DNA of 64,000 nt from Hymenobacter cavernae (GTDB lineage: Bacteria > Bacteroidota > Bacteroidia > Cytophagales > Hymenobacteraceae). The number at the start of each line of letters is the position of its first letter. Within the stretch, counting starts at the first letter, position 1. Positions 41,021 through 50,477 of this stretch are shown here, one piece after another. Where the stretch lies: the NCBI RefSeq assembly GCF_014641455.1, contig NZ_BMHT01000003.1:615921-679920 (forward strand). Direction: 5' to 3'. The translations under genes were made by a program, and so were the position numbers. Under the pieces are notes generated by a model. It had not been told where the DNA came from and did not search any database. It worked only from the letters and a program-made list of their open reading frames with translations.

Positions 41021-41175
41021 TCGTTATTTCGACCAGCGGGAGAAATCTCGCGTGTAAGGCTAACTCCAATCGTCAGGACGTTACCAGCACAACCTCAGCA
41101 CGCGAGATTCCTCGCGTTACCTCGGAATGACGTTCTGGTAAAGCACGCGAGATTTCTCCCGCTGGTCGAAACGAC
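41021..41175. repeat. REP family B element (copy 4)
   Basis: TTTCGACCAGCGGGAGAAAT at the left and its complement ATTTCTCCCGCTGGTCGAAA at the right form the outer stem. Inside, CAGCACGCGAGATTCC and CGGAATGACGTTCTGG repeat words of the 12.2-kb copy. Confidence 0.85.
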
Positions 41176-41224
41176 AGGCTGTGAAGCACGTAAGGCTGCG
41201 GTAAAAACCGCGAAAGACTTCATA

Positions 41225-41307
41225 CAAAAGCCCATTCGCCTATGCAATTGTACTGCCAGTCTCGTACGGACTCAGGCAATACAACAACATAGGCGAATGG
41301 GCTTTTG
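41225..41307 (-). terminator. Terminator of the LacI gene
   Basis: CAAAAGCCCATTCGCCTATG at 41225-41244 is the perfect complement of 41288-41307. The long loop holds a further short stem (CAGTCTCGTACGGACT-like). In minus-strand reading it lies just after the LacI-family stop codon. Confidence 0.75.
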
Positions 41308-41343
41308 CCAGCTCCGATACGAGCTGACTTAGGCAGAAGCCAG

Positions 41344-42378
41344 CTACTTTTTCTTCACTTCCAGTTGCAACGACGAATCGCGGATCAGGAGCTTGGGTTT
41401 CAGCACGATGCGCTGGGCCGGAAAGTTCTCCGTGCGCTTGCGCATTTGCAGAAACAGCTGCACCGCCGACTCGCCCATCTGCTCGCCGCGCTGGTCGACT
41501 GAAGTCAGGCGGGGTTGGGTCAGGGCGGTGAAGGGCTCGTTGCTGAAGCCAGCCACCGCCATGTCTTCGGGCACCCGGATGTTGTGCTCGTGCAGCACCA
41601 TCATGGCGCCGGCCGCCGGAAAGTCGTAGGAGGAGAAAATGGCATCGGGGCGCTCCGGGAGCTTCAGCAGCTCCTTCATACCGGCCTCGCCGGAAGCGTG
41701 GCTGGAGTTGGGCAGCCAGTACACCAGCTGCTCATCCACCGACAGGCCGTGAGCGCGCAACGCATCCATGTAACCTAGGTGACGATTGCGGGTGGTGTTC
41801 ATGTGCTGCGGTCCGGCGAAGTGCGCAATGCGTGTGCAACCCTGCTCAACCAGGTGCTTCACGGCCTGGTACGCACCCTGGTAATCGTCCAAAATCACGG
41901 CATTGACGTTGGCCAAGTCCGGCATCCGGTCGAAGAACACCAGCGGAATACCTTGCTGCTGTACTTTCTCGAAGTGTTGAAACTCGTGCGTCGTGCGCGA
42001 CATCGACACCAGAATACCTTCAACCTGCGCGTTCAGCAGGGCTTCGATGTTCTTCTTTTCGCGGCGCACATCCTCGTTCGATTGGCACATCATCACGTTG
42101 AAGCCGGCCTTGCTGGCTACGGCTTCAATGCCATCCATCACCGACGGAAAAAAATAACCATTGATGTGCGGCACGATGAGGCCGAGCATGTTGCTGCGGC
42201 CTTTGCGCAGGGCCGCGGCCAAATGGTTGGGCTGGTAGTTCAGCTCTTTGGCTAGCTCCCAAACACGGGCTTTGGTGGCCTCACTGATGTCATCATGACC
42301 GTTTAGCGCCCGCGAAATAGTTGATACCGAAAGGCCTAACTGTTTTGCTATATCTGTTATGGAAGCTTTTTTTGCCAC
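41344..42378 (-). CDS. LacI-family transcriptional regulator
   Basis: A 344-residue repressor-type protein. Residues 5-50 are the LacI helix-turn-helix with hinge (ITDIAKQLGLSVSTISRALNGHDDISEATKARV), followed by LNYQPNHLAAALRKGRSNMLGLIVP, which links to the periplasmic-binding-protein-like effector domain (about 60-335). It starts with GTG. The effector is unknown; no sugar-use genes are adjacent, so its regulon lies elsewhere. Confidence 0.94.
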   Translation of the reverse strand: MAKKASITDIAKQLGLSVSTISRALNGHDDISEATKARVWELAKELNYQPNHLAAALRKGRSNMLGLIVPHINGYFFPSVMDGIEAVASKAGFNVMMCQSNEDVRREKKNIEALLNAQVEGILVSMSRTTHEFQHFEKVQQQGIPLVFFDRMPDLANVNAVILDDYQGAYQAVKHLVEQGCTRIAHFAGPQHMNTTRNRHLGYMDALRAHGLSVDEQLVYWLPNSSHASGEAGMKELLKLPERPDAIFSSYDFPAAGAMMVLHEHNIRVPEDMAVAGFSNEPFTALTQPRLTSVDQRGEQMGESAVQLFLQMRKRTENFPAQRIVLKPKLLIRDSSLQLEVKKK

Positions 42379-42466
42379 AAGCGTGTCGTTTTAAATCATT
42401 GCGGAGGGGCCAACCTAGCCTTATTCAGAGGCGTGCAAAGATCGGCATGCAGTGCAAGTTATAATT

Positions 42467-42925
42467 TCATTGCTCTAACCTCAATAATACTTCCTTGGCC
42501 TGGGCAACATGGTCGGTGGCCCGACTCATCGAATTGAAAATATACTGGATTATACCCGCTTTGTCAATCACAAACGTCACGCGCCCCGGTAATAATCCTA
42601 GCAGCGCGCGAGGCACCTCGTAGAGCTTGCGCACCTGTCCGCCGGGGTCGGCGAGTAAGGGGAAAGGCAGGCGGTGCTTTTGGGTGAATTTCTGGTGCGA
42701 CGCCTCGCTGTCGGAGCTGACGCCGACTACTTCAGCACCTAGGTCCTGAAAGTCTTCGTACTGGTCGCGAAAGGAACAGGCTTCGGCCGTGCAGCCGGGC
42801 GTATCATCCTTCGGGTAGAAGTACAGCACGATGCTGCGGTGGCCTCGCTGCTCGCTCAGGCGGAAAGTTTCGCCGGTGGTGGTATTCAGGGAGAAATCGG
42901 GAGCCTGGTCGCCAATCTGGAGCAT
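42467..42925 (-). CDS. bcp: Thioredoxin-dependent thiol peroxidase (Bcp/PrxQ)
   Basis: A 152-residue atypical peroxiredoxin. The peroxidatic and resolving cysteines lie five apart in DTPGCTAEACSFRD (about C45 and C50), as in PrxQ/Bcp. FYPKDDTPGCT is the family signature. It detoxifies hydroperoxides using thioredoxin. Alone between LacI and small unknown genes. Confidence 0.95.
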   Translation of the reverse strand: MLQIGDQAPDFSLNTTTGETFRLSEQRGHRSIVLYFYPKDDTPGCTAEACSFRDQYEDFQDLGAEVVGVSSDSEASHQKFTQKHRLPFPLLADPGGQVRKLYEVPRALLGLLPGRVTFVIDKAGIIQYIFNSMSRATDHVAQAKEVLLRLEQ

Positions 42926-43065
42926 GGGAGGAATATAAGCGGGTGGCGCTGGCTTAGCTGGAAAACCCAGAAGCCGCGGCCTAACCCGCCGAAAACTAAC
43001 AGCTGTATCTATTGTTTAGGCAAGTCTGGCATTTTGGTGTGCCAATAGCGCGAATCAGTAGCGAG

Positions 43066-43096
43066 CGATACGCGAAGCGCAGGCTTCGCGCTACAT
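43066..43096. repeat. REP family A half-element
   Basis: GATACGCGAAGCGCAGGCTTCGCGCTACAT-like right arm of family A without its partner. It still forms the short arm hairpin (GCGAAGC/GCTTCGC). It lies between bcp and a small gene. Confidence 0.7.
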
Positions 43097-43121
43097 CATT
43101 CTGCCGCGACTGACCTAGCTT

Positions 43122-43409
43122 TTAAGGACGCAGCACAACAGCCCGGCCAATGCGCTGAAACTGTTGGAATGAGAAATCAGAATAGTGGTTCTGCGTGCCG
43201 TTTTCGCTGCCGACCTGCGGCAGGTACGCCTTCACACCTACCAGTGTAACCTCGGCTACGATCAGCAGGCAGCCAAACCACGGGTGACTTTCTTCGGTAA
43301 TCTGAATGACATCCTGCACCTCGGCCCGCCCTAGGCTCGCGGCCTGCGTGACACTTTCGTTGCTGGTGGCAAGCTCATCTAAAAAAACTTCAAGACCCTG
43401 ATCAGACAT
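43122..43409 (-). CDS. Small protein of unknown function
   Basis: A 95-residue protein beginning MSDQGLEVFLDELATSNES. The middle holds ESHPWFGCLLIVAEVTLVGVKAYLP, a moderately hydrophobic segment, and the end QQFQRIGRAVVLRP. No family recognised, no signal peptide. A longer frame upstream to 43550 exists but the added residues look random. Together with the next small gene it may form a unit of unknown role. Confidence 0.5.
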   Translation of the reverse strand: MSDQGLEVFLDELATSNESVTQAASLGRAEVQDVIQITEESHPWFGCLLIVAEVTLVGVKAYLPQVGSENGTQNHYSDFSFQQFQRIGRAVVLRP

Positions 43410-43556
43410 AGCGGCAAAAAAGTAAGTAACAACAAAAAGCGGCTCTACTAAGCAGCCGAAAGGTCGCCAGAAGCTCCTATTGTTGTTGTTATCTACGTAA
43501 GCTATTTGCCTAAGGCTACACGGCAGGCTAAGTCCGATGTTGATCAGCAACTGATT

Positions 43557-43796
43557 TTAGTGCAGCTCACAGCAAGTTACGGCATCCTGAGCAAGCAGGT
43601 TTGCAGAAGCAGGCAAAGCAATAAAGCCCACTAGCAAGCCGCCTACCAGCACGGCTTTGCCGCTGTGCAGGGCCGCCTCACCTTCTTCGAAGGAGATAAA
43701 ATAACCATCGATAGTTTCAAAACCTAGCTCCAGCCGAGCAGATGCTGCTTGCAAGGCCAGAGCCGCAGAAAGAGGGGAAGAACACGCAGAGCACAT
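43557..43796 (-). CDS. Possible small Cys-containing membrane protein
   Basis: A 79-residue frame with MCSACSSPLSAAL at the start, one hydrophobic segment (AVLVGGLLVGFIALPA, about 48-64) and TCCELH at the end. No family recognised. Support is only an intact frame of reasonable composition and its position directly before the small gene on the same strand. Confidence 0.35.
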   Translation of the reverse strand: MCSACSSPLSAALALQAASARLELGFETIDGYFISFEEGEAALHSGKAVLVGGLLVGFIALPASANLLAQDAVTCCELH

Positions 43797-44000
43797 TACA
43801 GGAAACTGAGGGAAACAGCCGAATCAAGTAGCCGTTTGGGTCGAGTAGGGAAAGATCCAGTGACCAAAACTAGACGGCTATTTGTGGCACCGAAAGGCAA
43901 AAAAGCCTTCGTTTGTGACATGCTATTCTTGCGCTTACTTGGGCGTAAGCTGAACCATAACCCTGGCTTAGTCGCTATCTTCCGGGTGCGATGCGCCTCT

Positions 44001-44891
44001 TTATGGTTTAGGACAGGGCGCACGGCGGGTACTTTTCAGCGTCAGGTTGCGGCCGTCCCAGGTGGTTTGGCGCAGCAGCAGATTCGGGTACTGCTTGCCA
44101 AACCAATACACGTTTTCTTTCCGATCAGCCAGCGCAACCGTCACGCGCCAGGCTGGTTCGGCAGTGTCGGCAATGAGGCCATCTGCTACCCGAACCTGGG
44201 CCGCGTAATAAGCTGGTGGTTGGGCATCATTGGTTTGCCGGGTGGCGCACACGGCTACGCTGAACGCCGGAAACCGGGCAAAGCGCAGACTCCGCAGCGT
44301 GTATGGCAGGGCATCTTCAAACAATACCTCGTGGCGCAGCTGCCGCCGCCCCGCGCCTTGCTTATCGCGGTAAGAATCATACACTTCCAGGTACTGCAAG
44401 CCATCATCGTTGATGGCTTTGAACGTGGTGCCGCACCCATCCTGCACCGAAGTCGTGAGCTTGTAGAGCGGCACCGGTTGGTCGCGGCGGAAGAACAAAG
44501 ACGTGAGGAAATGCCTAGGGTACTGATCAGTAGGCACCGAATACATCTGACTGACTTTCAGCACCGGAAACAAGTCTTTGCGTGCGTAGTCGTCTGTTTT
44601 GACGTTGTACTGCGGCGTGAATTCCTCCTTCTGAGTAATCAGCGTGCAGTCGAAGCGGCGGATTTCGTCGTCAACGACCTGCTCGGCGGCATAGGTGGCC
44701 ACTTCGGCAAGGCTATCTTCCCACAGTTCGTTCATCGCCCATTGCGAATCGAAGTACGGACCTAGCTTGGTGAGCACTGTAGCCCGCGCGTGCGTTTCGA
44801 CCGGCACCGGTTTTCGCGGATCAGATGAGCAGGCCGTAATGCCAAGCAGCAAGAATAGCGGAAGAAAGTACTGGTGAGCAGCAACACGCAT
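44001..44891 (-). CDS. Lipoprotein of unknown function
   Basis: A 296-residue exported lipoprotein with lipobox ITAC (Cys near residue 21) followed by SSDPRKP. The mature part is mixed alpha/beta with ETHARATVLTKLGPYFDSQWAMNELWEDSLAEVATYAAEQ and a pair of cysteines (CTLITQKEE, DGCGTTF). No family recognised. It lies 62 bases after the arsenosugar-type glycosyltransferase gene, so it could be the last gene of that operon. Confidence 0.7.
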   Translation of the reverse strand: MRVAAHQYFLPLFLLLGITACSSDPRKPVPVETHARATVLTKLGPYFDSQWAMNELWEDSLAEVATYAAEQVVDDEIRRFDCTLITQKEEFTPQYNVKTDDYARKDLFPVLKVSQMYSVPTDQYPRHFLTSLFFRRDQPVPLYKLTTSVQDGCGTTFKAINDDGLQYLEVYDSYRDKQGAGRRQLRHEVLFEDALPYTLRSLRFARFPAFSVAVCATRQTNDAQPPAYYAAQVRVADGLIADTAEPAWRVTVALADRKENVYWFGKQYPNLLLRQTTWDGRNLTLKSTRRAPCPKP

Positions 44892-44953
44892 GGCGGGCGA
44901 AAAGCAAGTGGTAGCCCCTCCATACGCGGAAACTCAGCGGGTGTTTGTGACTT

Positions 44954-45553
44954 CTACCGTTCAGCTTTTCGCCAGGCCGCTAAATCGTCGGCGGTATCCA
45001 CATCGTGCAGCACAGGGAGCAGCGCCACACTCAGACCTAGGTTTGTTGCATCGGCCAGCGTTGCGGGCAGCACCTGAGCCGTACTCCAGGGCTTATCACG
45101 GAGCAGACCTTTGTGTAAATCTTTCATTCCGAGCAGGTAATAGCCCCCGTCGGCGGCTGGCCCCAAGACCAGATCATGCGTTGTCAGGGCCTGAAAGGCG
45201 GCCGTCAGGTGGGTGGCTGTGAGACCTGGGCAATCGGTGCCAATTACCACCGCTGCCGTTGCGCCTTGGCCAAATGCTTGTTTGAAAGCTTCCTGCATTT
45301 TTTGACCTAGGTCGCCACCGGGCTGCAACGCCTGCTCGTAGCCGGGCCATGCGCTAGCTAGGTCTGGAGCAGTTGTGGCCTCCGCAAACCATACGGTTTT
45401 GTGCGCGCCGGTCAGCCCATCGGCGGCGAGCCGGGTCCGGTGCAGCAGCTCGTGGTACACTGCCAAAGCGGCCTCCGCCCCTATGGTAGCCGCCAGCCGC
45501 GTCTTCACCCGCCCTAGCTCCGGATGCCGCGCAAAGATGAGTAAGTGGTTCAC
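44954..45553 (-). CDS. Arsenosugar-type glycosyltransferase (DUF2064, TIGR04282-like)
   Basis: A 199-residue small GT-A protein. FARHPELGRVKTRLAATIGAEAAL is the family N-terminus, and IGTDCPGLT plus LGPAADGGYYLLGM form the nucleotide-sugar and metal sites (D in TDCP). In arsenosugar clusters this protein is proposed to act with the radical-SAM enzyme ArsS. It starts with GTG 18 bases after the arsS stop. Confidence 0.88.
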   Translation of the reverse strand: MNHLLIFARHPELGRVKTRLAATIGAEAALAVYHELLHRTRLAADGLTGAHKTVWFAEATTAPDLASAWPGYEQALQPGGDLGQKMQEAFKQAFGQGATAAVVIGTDCPGLTATHLTAAFQALTTHDLVLGPAADGGYYLLGMKDLHKGLLRDKPWSTAQVLPATLADATNLGLSVALLPVLHDVDTADDLAAWRKAER

Positions 45554-45571
45554 GAGCAGAACTTTGTTTTT

Positions 45572-46621
<1,050 letters not shown>

Positions 46622-46623
46622 AT

Positions 46624-46800
46624 TGTTGATTTGCTGATGGGTTGTTGATGTGCTGATGAGGTAATATGCTGATGGGTGGCTGATATGCGAGAATAGCAAA
46701 CAACTAACCTGCTGACTACGTGCAAACCTAGGTACTGACTTTCAACCATTAGCATGTCTACCCATCAGCACATTACCTCATCAGCACATCAGCGCATTAC
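46624..46800. repeat. Word-type hairpin (CTGATGxG words) upstream of arsS
   Basis: The left arm 46624-46686 is a series of near-repeats TGCTGATGGG, TTGTTGATG, TGCTGATGAGG; the right arm 46750-46800 holds the complement (CCCATCAGCACATTACCTCA...). The right arm ends at the stop codon of the carboxymuconolactone-type gene and the left arm starts at the arsS ATG, so the hairpin spans the entire intergenic space. Confidence 0.75.
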
Positions 46801-47135
46801 ATCGATAACTCTTTAGCCTTGTTCATCATCTGCACGCCGTGCACAAGGGCAGCGCCGCCTTTGATGGCCGCCGCAACGTGCACGGCTTCCATCATCTGCG
46901 CCTCGTCGGCGCCCTTCTGCAAAGAGTCGGTCGTGTACGCGTCGATGCAGTAAGGGCACTGCACGGCGTGGGCCACGGCCAGGGCAATCAGGGATTTTTC
47001 GCGCTCCGTGAGGGCGCCATCCTTGAATACTTCGGCATAGTAGTCGAAGAACTTACGGCCCATTTCGGGCTGCCACTCCGTGATGTTGCCAAACTTGGCG
47101 AGGTCGGCGGGGTTGTAGTAAGTCGGTTTTTCCAT
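46797..47135 (-). CDS. AhpD-like carboxymuconolactone decarboxylase family protein, arsenosugar-associated
   Basis: A 112-residue all-helical protein of the CMD/AhpD family. The redox pair C60-x2-C63 in HAVQCPYCIDAYT is followed by a helix with HVAAAIKGGAALVHG. This form (starting MEKPTYYNPADLAKFG) is the peroxidase-like protein regularly encoded beside arsS. It is first in the minus-strand order CMD, arsS, DUF2064. The ATG at 47135 fits the family; 34 residues upstream in frame do not. Confidence 0.9.
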   Translation of the reverse strand: MEKPTYYNPADLAKFGNITEWQPEMGRKFFDYYAEVFKDGALTEREKSLIALAVAHAVQCPYCIDAYTTDSLQKGADEAQMMEAVHVAAAIKGGAALVHGVQMMNKAKELSM

Positions 47136-47273
47136 TTTCCTGTCCGGTGTAGTTGTCGTTGTGCTCTTTCTGACGCAAATGATAGATACAAAACAAACGG
47201 CGCAGAAGTTATGGTAAACTCCTGCGCCGTTCGTCATTTGTAAAGATACGGAACCTAGCCTAGCGTTGGCTGC

Positions 47274-48134
47274 TTACATTTTGCCCAGCACCGTCATGGT
47301 TGAAAGCGTTGGCGTCGGGCTGCCGCCTTCGTTTTCCACAGTCATGGCAAAGGCTTGAGCACTAGCTATATCCTTCATTTGCTGCAAGCTGTCGCCGGCG
47401 ACCGTAGCGGCAGCCAGCGTACCCGCATCCACTGGCTTTCCCTGGTCGAGCGCCCAAAGTTGGTACTGCTTGCCCGAGGGCGGCGCTGGCAGCTTCCGTA
47501 CGTCGAGGTACACGGCTTTGGTAGTGGGATTGTAGAGCACCCGGGCGCGGGCATCGGGCGCGGCGGGCGTACCCAGCAAGGCCACCGTCTTGAACTGCTC
47601 GCTGCGCAGCACAGCCAATTCCTGGTTTCGGTACGTCAGGTTTTTGTTCACGGCCTGCATGGTCGAAGCCAAGCTAGCTTGTTGGTTTTGTGCTACTGCC
47701 AGGTCATTCTCCGCCTGTTTCCACTTATTGTAGAAAACCAGGTTAGCAGCCGCGCTCAGCAAGAGCAGCGCAACTGCTGCGGCCATGCTCCAGCTTACAC
47801 GGGAAGGTGCAATTTCTGCTGCGGCCGGTTCAGACCTAGGTGGCGTCAGTTGGCGCACCACGGGCTCCGTGGCGGGTGCCGCGGGTGCTTGCCCGGGCTC
47901 TGATTGGATGGCAGCCTGCCAATTGGCCAGCACGCGTTCCTTCATGCCCGGCGGAGGCGTCAGGGCGTGCGCTTCGCCGTAGGCATTCAAGGCCCGCTGC
48001 ACATCCTCCAGCTCCGCCTGAACCTCGGGGTGCTCCGTGGCCATACGCTCTACCTGAGCGCGTTGTGCGTCGTCCAGTTCGCCGAGTGCGTACTGTTCGA
48101 GGATACCTGATTCGATGTATTCCTGGATGTTCAC
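47274..48134 (-). CDS. Anti-sigma factor, RskA-like
   Basis: A 286-residue single-pass membrane protein. The cytoplasmic N-terminal part (MNIQEYIESGILEQYALGELDDAQRAQVERM) is the anti-sigma zinc-finger-like domain without the full zinc motif, a membrane segment follows at about 108-128, and the periplasmic part (about 180-286) matches the RskA domain (YLDVRKLPAPPSGKQYQLWALDQGKPVDAG). It holds the adjacent ECF sigma factor inactive until an envelope signal. GTG start two bases after the sigma stop. Confidence 0.92.
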   Translation of the reverse strand: MNIQEYIESGILEQYALGELDDAQRAQVERMATEHPEVQAELEDVQRALNAYGEAHALTPPPGMKERVLANWQAAIQSEPGQAPAAPATEPVVRQLTPPRSEPAAAEIAPSRVSWSMAAAVALLLLSAAANLVFYNKWKQAENDLAVAQNQQASLASTMQAVNKNLTYRNQELAVLRSEQFKTVALLGTPAAPDARARVLYNPTTKAVYLDVRKLPAPPSGKQYQLWALDQGKPVDAGTLAAATVAGDSLQQMKDIASAQAFAMTVENEGGSPTPTLSTMTVLGKM

Positions 48135-48136
48135 GA

Positions 48137-48694
48137 CTATCGAATCAATTTTGCTAAGACTTTGATTGCTGCCCGGGCCCGGGTTTTCACCGTGCCAAGG
48201 GGTAAGTTGAGTTCTTCCGCCACTTCGCTTTGCGTAAATCCGCCAAAATAAAGCAGGTCAATAATTTGCTTCTGCTCAGGGTTGAGCTGGCGGGTCATTT
48301 CCTGCAAACCAATGTGCTCAGGCCGAAACGAGGGTTCGGCGGCCTGACGTAGCGCGGCACTTTCTTCTATCGGCTGCGTACGACTATTTACGCGGTACTG
48401 CCGAGACCGGATTTTGTCAATCGCTAAATTTCGACTGATGTTCAGAACCCAGGTAAACAGCCTACCTTTTGAAGCATCGTACGATTGGAACGAATGCCAG
48501 ATTTTGACCAGGCTTTCCTGTAGTACATCTTCCGCTACTTCTTCTTTTTTTACAATCCGAAAGATAACGCCGTAGAGCGCGGCGGAGTACTTTTCGTAGA
48601 AGAGCGTCATGGCAGACTCGTCCCGGGCCCGAAGGCGCTGCACGAGTAGATCCTCAGAAACAGGCGTAGGTAATTCGGGGGGAGTCGCAGACAC
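48137..48694 (-). CDS. ECF RNA polymerase sigma factor (SigK-like)
   Basis: A 185-residue sigma-70 family protein with region 2 (about 20-90: ALYGVIFRIVKKEEVAEDVLQESLVKIWHSFQSYDASKGRLFTWVLNISRNLAIDKIR) and region 4 (about 130-182: LNPEQKQIIDLLYFGGFTQSEVAEELNLPLGTVKTRARAAIKVL). It starts with GTG and is coupled to the anti-sigma gene. Its own promoter looks like the housekeeping type. Confidence 0.95.
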   Translation of the reverse strand: MSATPPELPTPVSEDLLVQRLRARDESAMTLFYEKYSAALYGVIFRIVKKEEVAEDVLQESLVKIWHSFQSYDASKGRLFTWVLNISRNLAIDKIRSRQYRVNSRTQPIEESAALRQAAEPSFRPEHIGLQEMTRQLNPEQKQIIDLLYFGGFTQSEVAEELNLPLGTVKTRARAAIKVLAKLIR

Positions 48695-48746
48695 GGTTAC
48701 AGCAGGGAATTAAACTAATCACCAGCCACAAAAGCAGATGACGCGG

Positions 48747-48754
48747 CGAAAGTA
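48747..48754 (-). promoter_or_regulatory. Sigma factor gene promoter
   Basis: On the minus strand TACTTTCG, one base from TAnnTTTG, 53 bases upstream of the GTG start. Confidence 0.45.
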
Positions 48755-48982
48755 AACGATTAAGCTCGCACTTTGACAATGAGAACCAGCAAAATGGTCT
48801 TTTCACGGCCAGTTGTAGCATGCTACGGGTGCTCAACCGTTAAGTTTCCACAGCTGGTTTTCCCAACCGCAGCGGGCTTTTGGCGGTACATAGCAAGCAG
48901 TACTACAAAGTAGGCTAGGTTCTGGTTTTTACCGCACCGAAAGATTTTGTGCTTACCGCATCATTCTTATTATCTGCTTCTT

Positions 48983-50380
48983 ATGGCAATCGAGTCGTTC
49001 AACCCCTACACGGGCAAAGTACTGAAGCGCTTTACCGCTTTTTCCTGGGCTAAAACGGAGCGCATCCTGGCGCAAGCCGCCCAGGCTGCTGGCACCTGGC
49101 GCACCACCACCTTTGCGCACCGCGCCGAATGTATGCGCCGCGCCGCCACGCTGCTGCGTGAGCGCCAGAACGAGCTAGCCCGCCTGATGGCTCTGGAGAT
49201 GGGCAAACCAATTACTGATGGTCGCGCCGAAGCTCAGAAGTGCGCCCTCACCTGCGACTACTACGCCGAACACGCCGAAGCCTTCCTAGCCGACGAAGTC
49301 ATCGAATCAGAAGCGCAACGCAGCTTCATTGCGTATCAGCCGCTGGGCGTGGTGCTGGCCGTGATGCCCTGGAACTTTCCATTCTGGCAGGTCGTGCGCT
49401 TTATAGCGCCGGCTTTGATGGCGGGCAATGTGGGCTTACTCAAGCACGCTTCCAACGTGCCGCAGTGCGCCCTAGCTTTGGAAAAAATCTTCCACGACGC
49501 GGGCTTCCCTCCTACTACGTTCCGCGCCTTACTCATCGGCTCCGACCTGGTGGAAAAGCTGATTGAGGATGACCGCGTGCAAGCCGTCACGCTCACAGGC
49601 AGCGAGCTGGCCGGCTCGAAAGTAGCCGCTACAGCCGGCGCCAACATCAAGAAAACGGTGCTTGAGCTAGGTGGCTCCGACCCGTTCATCATCCTGGCCG
49701 ATGCCGATCTGGAGCTAGCTGCCAAAACCGCCGCCCAAGCCCGCATGATCAACTCGGGCCAGAGCTGCATTGCCGCCAAGCGCTTTATCGTGGAGAAGCC
49801 GGTTGTCAAGGAGTTTATCACGCAGCTCAGAGCGCACTTGCAAGCCATGCGCACCGGCGACCCGCTCGATGAGGCCACGCAGTTTGGCCCCCTGGCCCGC
49901 CCCGACCTCGCCGACGAGCTGGCCCAGCAGGTAAACGACTCCGTGGCCGCCGGCGCCAAAGTGGAGCTGGCCGGTGGGCAAGACAAGCCTGGCTCGGCCC
50001 TGTTCCGCCCCATGATTATCTCGAAAGTGAAGCCCAACCAGCGCGCGTACCACGAGGAGCTGTTCGGCCCCGTGGCTATTGTGCTCGAAGCCAAAGATGC
50101 GGATGATGCCGTGCGCCTGGCCAACGATTCGCGCTTCGGCCTGGGTGGCTCCGTCTGGACGCGTGATGTGAAGCGCGGCGAAGACCTAGCCCGTCGCGTG
50201 GAGTCGGGCGCGGTGTTCGTCAACTCGATGGTGAAATCGTCGCCGGAAATGCCGTTTGGTGGCGTTAAGAAGTCCGGCTACGGGCGCGAGCTGTCGCACC
50301 TAGGTATTCGCGAGTTTGTGAACCAGAAAACGATCTGGATCGGCGGCGAAGCACCTGTTCAAAAGAAAAAGGTAGAGTAA
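48983..50380 (+). CDS. NAD(P)-dependent succinate-semialdehyde dehydrogenase-like enzyme
   Basis: A 465-residue aldehyde dehydrogenase. LELGGSDPFIIL carries the general-base glutamate, and NSGQSCIAAKRF the catalytic cysteine; VMPWNFPFWQVVRF is the NAD-binding start. The short N-terminus (MAIESFNPYTGKVLK) is typical of the succinate-semialdehyde group, but substrate specificity cannot be read from the sequence. The ATG at 48983 is chosen over one 36 bases upstream because MAIESFNP is the family start. Confidence 0.92.
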   Translation: MAIESFNPYTGKVLKRFTAFSWAKTERILAQAAQAAGTWRTTTFAHRAECMRRAATLLRERQNELARLMALEMGKPITDGRAEAQKCALTCDYYAEHAEAFLADEVIESEAQRSFIAYQPLGVVLAVMPWNFPFWQVVRFIAPALMAGNVGLLKHASNVPQCALALEKIFHDAGFPPTTFRALLIGSDLVEKLIEDDRVQAVTLTGSELAGSKVAATAGANIKKTVLELGGSDPFIILADADLELAAKTAAQARMINSGQSCIAAKRFIVEKPVVKEFITQLRAHLQAMRTGDPLDEATQFGPLARPDLADELAQQVNDSVAAGAKVELAGGQDKPGSALFRPMIISKVKPNQRAYHEELFGPVAIVLEAKDADDAVRLANDSRFGLGGSVWTRDVKRGEDLARRVESGAVFVNSMVKSSPEMPFGGVKKSGYGRELSHLGIREFVNQKTIWIGGEAPVQKKKVE

Positions 50381-50381
50381 G

Positions 50382-50477
50382 GAAGTGTTGAGTGTTGAGG
50401 GTTGAGGGTTGAATAATTCTTTTTTAGAACTTCTCATCTGCTAATTCAACATTCAAAACTCAACACTCAACATTTCT
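50382..50477. repeat. Word-type hairpin (GTTGAGG words)
   Basis: The left arm GTGTTGAGTGTTGAGGGTTGAGGGTTGAA-type repeats (50382-50416) is complementary to the right arm CAACATTCAAAACTCAACACTCAACATT (about 50445-50474). The left arm follows the aldehyde dehydrogenase stop directly and the right arm reaches the YdcF stop, so it fills the convergent junction. Confidence 0.75.

Larger units (their letters stand above)
40944..41343. other. Gene-free spacer made of hairpins
   Basis: Between the duplicated unknown gene and the LacI gene. It holds a REP family B element (41021-41175) and a terminator hairpin (41225-41307). No reading frame of interest. Confidence 0.6.

Noticed and set aside
12616-43096. 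REP-like arrays considered as CRISPR repeats
   Set aside because: Copies are palindromic, scattered singly at gene junctions with no regular spacers and no cas genes.
43749-44765. A 338-codon plus-strand frame opposite the 296-residue lipoprotein
   Set aside because: The minus-strand product has a signal peptide with lipobox and fits the order of the cluster; the plus-strand product has no recognisable feature.
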